From NCBI GenBank assembly GCA_016215705.1, contig JACRIR010000014.1:1-9116 (forward strand): DNA of 9,116 bases, in the 5' to 3' direction. Below are positions 5,669 through 9,116 of the stretch, in pieces. Position 1 is the stretch's first letter. The number at the start of each line of letters is the position of its first letter. The notes under the pieces are model-generated. The model was not told the origin of the DNA. It made no database searches and saw only the letters and a program-made list of their open reading frames with translations. The translations under genes were made by a program, and so were the position numbers. Origin of the DNA: Candidatus Poribacteria bacterium (GTDB lineage: Bacteria > Abyssobacteria > SURF-5).

Positions 5669-7077
5669 TTTTACGTGTGCCCGACCGCCTATGCTTGTGC
5701 GTTGCGATTTGGCTGCTCTTGCTCCTTCCTTCTTGCTCGAACAAGTCCAGGTATGAAAACGCGCGCCTCTCGATAGAGCCCGATAAGGCCGACTTCGGCA
5801 CAATACAAGCGGGCGACCCCATCGCGTTTCGAGACGTGTCGCTCACGGCAAAGAATCTGGGAAGCCTGCCTCTCGAGATTGAAAAAATCGAACTCCCCGA
5901 AGGGTTCACTTATTCGATAGCGCCGAGCAATGTGATCGAAGCAGGCGACTCCGCGTCCGTGAAAATCATGATAGATACACGCAAGCTGACGGCGCCCGTG
6001 TCAGGGACGGCCTATGTCCTCAGCAATGACCCCGCACAGCCGCGCCTGCCTATCACATTGGAGGCAAAAATCACCAGCAAGGGCGCGACGCAGGATCCCG
6101 GCGGCGGCAACGAGCCCAATATCGAGTTCGACCACAGGGCATTTGACTTCGGCCCCATCCCGCGTAACGAAATGTTCGAGCACAGCTTCGCGTTCAAGAA
6201 CACCGGCAAAAAGTCGCTCATGATATACAGCATCAAGACGTTGTGCATATGCGCCAGCGGCAAGCCCACGGCGGCGCAAGTGCCGCCTGGCGGCTCGGCC
6301 GCCATCATCGCCAGAGTCGAGCCCTATAAATACGACGGAACGTCGCCTCGAAAGTCCCTCATGGTTGAAACCAACGATCCGGATGAGCCGGTCATCAACT
6401 TGATGGTCTCGGCAACAATAATACAACCAGTGTCGCTTGAGCCCGAGGTCGTCCTCCTACCAGGCGTCCGCTTGGGCCAGAAAGCCCAAGCCGAGGCAAA
6501 GCTGCTTCAGAAAGCCAGCGAAAAACTGATCATAAAAGGAATAAAGACTTCCTCACCCAGGATTTCGGTCGCGACTTCCCCTCTTGAAGGCAACCAGGAA
6601 GGATATCTGCTCAAGATAACGCTTGCGCCTGACATGCCTGTCGGAAAATTCGAGGAAATGATTACGATTTCCACCAATTATCAGAGCTTCCCCGCCGGCG
6701 CTGAAAAGGATCAGGGGGCCTTGAAGAGACGAAAGGACTATTCAACACTGCAATTGCCGGTCAAAGGAGCGGTCACAGGCGCGGTCTCGGTGGCGCCCGA
6801 AAAAGTCAACTTCGGATATGGCACGCCCGGCAAGCCAATCCGGAGAAAGCTGGTTGTCTCGGGTCTTGGCTCAAGCTTCGACATCCAGTCTCTGACCCTC
6901 GCTGACCCAAGCTTCCATGTCTCCTATGCAGCCGTGGAGCCAGGAAAGAAGTTCGAAATCACCATTGAGTTCCTTCCCGGCTCAGCCGAACAACAAATCG
7001 AGAGCACCCTTATCATCAAAACGTCGGAGTCCGTACTCGAGGTCCCCGTCTACGCCGCCGTAAAATTCAATTCATAA
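5665..7077 (+). CDS. Lipoprotein with DUF1573 and ASH-like immunoglobulin-fold repeats
   Basis: I place the start at GTG 5665, in frame with an upstream ATG at 5626. The GTG overlaps the HEAT stop as GTGA, has GAGG 9 nt upstream (5652-5655), and gives a clean signal peptide: a basic start (ILRVPDR), a hydrophobic core, and lipobox LPSC with Cys24. The 470-residue product has four beta-sandwich segments. Segment 1 (about 35-136) begins SIEPDKADFGTIQAGD. Segment 2 (about 152-262) is the clearest DUF1573 match (FDFGPIPRNEMFEHSFAFKN, PPGGSA, VETNDPDEP). Segment 3 (about 263-378) is less typical. Segment 4 (about 380-468) begins VSVAPEKVNFGYGTPGK. In segment 2 the usual CGC of DUF1573 is CIC (Cys194, Cys196). 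The family role is unknown; related ASH/MSP folds act as protein-binding modules. Membrane-anchored periplasmic placement is likely, and it is the second gene of a two-gene operon. Confidence 0.8.
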   Translation: MILRVPDRLCLCVAIWLLLLLPSCSNKSRYENARLSIEPDKADFGTIQAGDPIAFRDVSLTAKNLGSLPLEIEKIELPEGFTYSIAPSNVIEAGDSASVKIMIDTRKLTAPVSGTAYVLSNDPAQPRLPITLEAKITSKGATQDPGGGNEPNIEFDHRAFDFGPIPRNEMFEHSFAFKNTGKKSLMIYSIKTLCICASGKPTAAQVPPGGSAAIIARVEPYKYDGTSPRKSLMVETNDPDEPVINLMVSATIIQPVSLEPEVVLLPGVRLGQKAQAEAKLLQKASEKLIIKGIKTSSPRISVATSPLEGNQEGYLLKITLAPDMPVGKFEEMITISTNYQSFPAGAEKDQGALKRRKDYSTLQLPVKGAVTGAVSVAPEKVNFGYGTPGKPIRRKLVVSGLGSSFDIQSLTLADPSFHVSYAAVEPGKKFEITIEFLPGSAEQQIESTLIIKTSESVLEVPVYAAVKFNS

Positions 7078-7186
7078 GGTGAATGTCATTCCGCCGCCAC
7101 CCGCAAAAAAATGTGTTCGACGAATTCGCACAGACAACAGCCTGAACCGGGCGCGCAATTACTGGACGGCGCCGGCAGCCGTGATC

Positions 7187-7220
7187 GCTTGTTTGGCCCA
7201 CTTCACAAGCCTAATTTTTT
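7187..7220 (+). terminator. Possible rho-independent terminator after the HEAT/DUF1573 operon
   Basis: A 6-bp stem, GCTTGT (7187-7192) with ACAAGC (7205-7210), encloses a 12-nt loop and is followed by CTAATTTTTT, whose six-T run spans 7215-7220. The stem is short and only half GC, so termination strength is doubtful. It is the best terminator-like structure in the 7078-7251 gap, which otherwise shows no gene with a ribosome-binding site or recognisable product. Confidence 0.35.
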
Positions 7221-7240
7221 CAATGACTTGCAATGCGCCG

Positions 7241-7257
7241 TGTCAAAGTCCTTGACA
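7241..7257. promoter_or_regulatory. Operator-like inverted repeat over the -35 box
   Basis: TGTCAAAGTCCTTGACA is a perfect 6-bp inverted repeat with a 5-nt spacer. Its right half is the -35 hexamer of the following promoter. A regulator dimer bound here would compete with RNA polymerase. The symmetry is seen directly; the regulatory role is inferred, and the half-sites could be partly explained by the -35 consensus itself. Confidence 0.4.
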
Positions 7258-7280
7258 AGCAACCGGCCATGTGATATATT
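7252..7280 (+). promoter_or_regulatory. Strong sigma-70-type promoter of the ThDP-enzyme gene
   Basis: A perfect TTGACA (7252-7257) is 17 bp from TATATT (7275-7280), with an extended -10 TG at 7272-7273. This is the closest match to consensus in the window. The start point would be near 7287, giving a leader of about 85 nt before the ATG at 7372. Within that leader is the 10-bp palindrome ACTGGCCAGT (7300-7309). Confidence 0.75.
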
Positions 7281-7299
7281 CTCCGCACATGGTTGACTG

Positions 7300-7309
7300 A
7301 CTGGCCAGT
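7300..7309. promoter_or_regulatory. Small palindrome in the 5' leader of the ThDP gene (candidate operator)
   Basis: ACTGGCCAGT is a perfect 10-bp palindrome about 13-23 bp downstream of the predicted transcription start, a position from which a bound repressor could block initiation. Palindromes of this size arise by chance, and no regulator gene lies next to it in the window. Confidence 0.25.
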
Positions 7310-7371
7310 TTAAAATCTTTCCCGTCCCACTGCCCTTGACGCCTCACTGCCCGGAACGGACGGAGGCCGAT

Positions 7372-9084
7372 ATGACCGGAACACCAAGAAATCTTCTCTC
7401 GCTCACGGGGGCGCAAGCGTTCGCCGCCTGCCTCGTGGCGGCGAGAATCGAAAGAGTCTACGGGATAATCGGCACCTCCAACCTTGCCTTCGTAAACGCC
7501 CTGTATGACGCGCGTGACAGAATTCGCTATATCACCACCCGCCATGAACAAGTGGCCGCAAGTATGGCCGACACCGAGGGCAGGCTTACCGGTAAACCCG
7601 GCGTGTGCCTGGTTCATTCGGGGCCCGGCGCCCTCAATGCGATGATTAGCGCCGCAAACGCATACAAGGATTGCTCACCACTGATAATCATCTCGGGCGC
7701 GGTCAGGCCCACACTCCGAGGAACGGATGGTTTGCTCGAGGTTGATCACTGCCGAATATTCGAGCCGGTGTGTAAGGCAGTGTATCGAGTGGACACAGTG
7801 GAGTCCCTGCCTTCTGTCTTCTCGTCGGCTTACCGGATATCAACGACCCCCGCAAAAGGGCCCGTGCTTATCGAGGTTCCGGAAAGCTTATGGCAAACCG
7901 AAAGCGAGATCGACCTCGATTCTCTCGATGTGGCGCCCCCGCCTCTCAAAGAGATTAACCCGGCGGACGTGCGCGAGATATTCCGGCTATTCAAGAAATC
8001 CGAGAGACCGCTGCTGCTGGCCGGCGCGGGCGTCGCGGAAGCCAACGCCACCGATCGCCTGCGGCAAATAGCCGAGCGCGCAAACGTGCGGCTGGTTACC
8101 ACGGGAAACGGCAGGGGCGCGCTGCCTGAAACCCATAACCTCTGTCTCGGTCGCACCGGCTTCTTCGGGAATCCGGTCGCCGACGCAGCCATGGGGCAGG
8201 CGGACCTCATCATCGGGCTTGGATGCTGCCTTTCTGACCTGACAACGTATGAATACTCCGCCGACCTTTGCGGAAAGATTATCATCCTGAATGCCGACCC
8301 CGACGCGCTCGCAAGCCTGCCGCCCTCTTACAAGGCCGATATCCTTTCGGCGAATTCGGATGTCGGTGATTTCCTGTCAAAGTTCCTGCATATGCTCAAC
8401 GCCGACCCGATCAGGAAATCCGATGACTGGATGGACTCGCTGCTTCCCGTAAAGGAACAGTGGGAAGCTCAACTGACAGCGGCGATTGCCTCCGACAAAA
8501 CGCCCCTCTCCCCCGGCAGAGTGCTCAGGGTCTTCTCTGATCTTGCGCCCGACGACGCCATTTTCGCCTGCGGGGCCGGCCTCAACTCAGTGTATGTTTC
8601 TGATTTTGTCCGGATTCGCAGCCCGAGATCCTTCATCGCTCCCAATAATTTCGGAGCAATGGGCTTCGGCTTTCCCGCCGCGCTCGCGGCAAAAATCGTC
8701 AGACCCGAGCGCCCCGTCCTCTCCGTGCTCGGCGACGGCGATTTCATGATGACCATTCAAGATATCGAAACCGGTGTGCGCGAAGGCGTTGCAGCCACCA
8801 TCCTCATCCTGAACGACAGCAGTTACCGCGCGCTTCGCTACAGTCAACAAATCCTGTACGGCGGCAGAGTCTATGGAAGCGAATACGAGAACCCTGATTT
8901 TGTGAAACTGGCTGAGAGCTTTGGAGCGGCCGGCTATATCATTCGCACGCCCGGAGAAATCGAGCCCGTCCTGAAAAACGCTCTCGGCAGCGGCAAGCTT
9001 GCGATTGTGGATGCGCGAATAGACGCCGACGATATAGTTCCCACGAACATGCAGGCCATATTGAAGATGCGAGGGCTCGCTTAG
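7372..9084 (+). CDS. Thiamine-diphosphate-dependent enzyme, acetolactate synthase superfamily, substrate unknown
   Basis: This 570-residue enzyme has the three-domain layout of the acetolactate synthase/decarboxylase superfamily. The N-terminal pyrimidine-binding domain (about 10-180) has the activating glutamate in RHEQ (Glu59) and the SGPGALNA loop (83-90). The central domain (about 195-345) has LLLAGAGV, GRTGFFGNPVADAA and ADLIIGLGCCLSDL. The C-terminal pyrophosphate-binding domain (about 380-555) has FGAMGFGFPAALAAK and the ThDP/Mg motif GDG (454-456) followed after 24 residues by Asn481-Asp482. Family length is normal and the ThDP residues look intact. The substrate cannot be read from sequence: candidates include 2-ketoacid carboligation or decarboxylation. 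No regulatory small subunit gene appears in the short stretch downstream, which argues mildly against a standard IlvB. The ATG at 7372 has GGAGG (7362-7366) at 5-nt spacing, preferred over an in-frame TTG at 7336. It has its own promoter and is not part of the upstream operon. Confidence 0.82.
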   Translation: MTGTPRNLLSLTGAQAFAACLVAARIERVYGIIGTSNLAFVNALYDARDRIRYITTRHEQVAASMADTEGRLTGKPGVCLVHSGPGALNAMISAANAYKDCSPLIIISGAVRPTLRGTDGLLEVDHCRIFEPVCKAVYRVDTVESLPSVFSSAYRISTTPAKGPVLIEVPESLWQTESEIDLDSLDVAPPPLKEINPADVREIFRLFKKSERPLLLAGAGVAEANATDRLRQIAERANVRLVTTGNGRGALPETHNLCLGRTGFFGNPVADAAMGQADLIIGLGCCLSDLTTYEYSADLCGKIIILNADPDALASLPPSYKADILSANSDVGDFLSKFLHMLNADPIRKSDDWMDSLLPVKEQWEAQLTAAIASDKTPLSPGRVLRVFSDLAPDDAIFACGAGLNSVYVSDFVRIRSPRSFIAPNNFGAMGFGFPAALAAKIVRPERPVLSVLGDGDFMMTIQDIETGVREGVAATILILNDSSYRALRYSQQILYGGRVYGSEYENPDFVKLAESFGAAGYIIRTPGEIEPVLKNALGSGKLAIVDARIDADDIVPTNMQAILKMRGLA

Positions 9085-9085
9085 C

Positions 9086-9116
9086 CCGTTTATCCGGAAC
9101 ACCAGGCGACATGGAA
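9086..9116. repeat. Probable third copy of the palindromic element, cut by the window edge
   Basis: Directly after the ThDP gene stop, CGTTTAT (9087-9093) and GGAACACCA (9096-9104), followed by CAT (9110-9112), reproduce the left arm of the 2800-2848 element (CGTTTAT, GGAACACCA, then CAT) with a one-base indel and a different centre. Like copy 1 it begins a few bases after a stop codon. The right arm would lie beyond the window, so the match is partial. Confidence 0.5.

Noticed and set aside
7111-7296. A 61-codon plus-strand reading frame in the gap before the ThDP gene
   Set aside because: It runs through the terminator-like hairpin and the strong promoter (7252-7280), has no ribosome-binding site and no recognisable protein features.
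7336-7371. TTG at 7336 as the start of the ThDP enzyme
   Set aside because: The ATG at 7372 has GGAGG at 5-nt spacing, and the extra 12 residues (including MTPHCPER) do not resemble the start of this family.
8587-9102. Minus-strand frame of 171 codons opposite the ThDP enzyme
   Set aside because: It lies over the conserved pyrophosphate-binding domain and has no promoter, ribosome-binding site or recognisable product.

Overview
The window comes from a diderm (Gram-negative-type) bacterium. It carries a type II secretion accessory pair (GspA/GspB), a membrane-anchored periplasmic chaperone-isomerase of the SurA/PpiD type, and a predicted lipoprotein with a clear signal peptide and lipobox. 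The base composition is moderately GC-rich and coding density is high. All four promoters that can be read have sigma-70 style -35/-10 boxes with exactly 17-bp spacers. No rRNA, tRNA, integrase, transposase or CRISPR is visible, and the phylum cannot be fixed from this sequence alone. DUF1573/ASH-domain lipoproteins and short HEAT-repeat proteins with this C-terminal Trp-rich tail are, from general knowledge, common in Planctomycetes-like and candidate-phylum genomes.

Layout, left to right. (1) Bases 1-156 hold short degenerate tandem repeats and a promoter. (2) Two overlapping plus-strand genes, gspA (157-1908) and gspB (1905-2792), encode an inner-membrane AAA+ ATPase with a peptidoglycan-binding tail and its partner. 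(3) A long inverted repeat (2800-2848) fills the convergent gap. (4) A SurA/PpiD-type foldase gene (2859-4637) lies on the minus strand. (5) A 245-bp divergent control region holds back-to-back promoters with a perfect 21-bp-arm palindrome and an extra half copy between them. (6) A two-gene plus-strand operon encodes a membrane-anchored HEAT-repeat protein (4883-5668) and a DUF1573/ASH-domain lipoprotein (5665-7077), coupled by a GTGA overlap. (7) A 294-bp gap holds a possible terminator and a strong promoter with dyad symmetry. (8) A thiamine-diphosphate-dependent enzyme of the acetolactate synthase superfamily (7372-9084) follows. (9) What looks like the start of a third copy of the palindromic element runs off the right edge.

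Most genes share a cell-envelope theme: secretin assembly through peptidoglycan (GspAB), periplasmic protein folding (PpiD-like) and an exported HEAT/ASH module of unknown function. The ThDP enzyme is separately controlled and metabolic. The most unusual features are the dispersed palindrome family, with one member inside a divergent promoter region, and the uncharacterised HEAT + DUF1573 operon. I see no clear defence, mobile or biosynthetic system.
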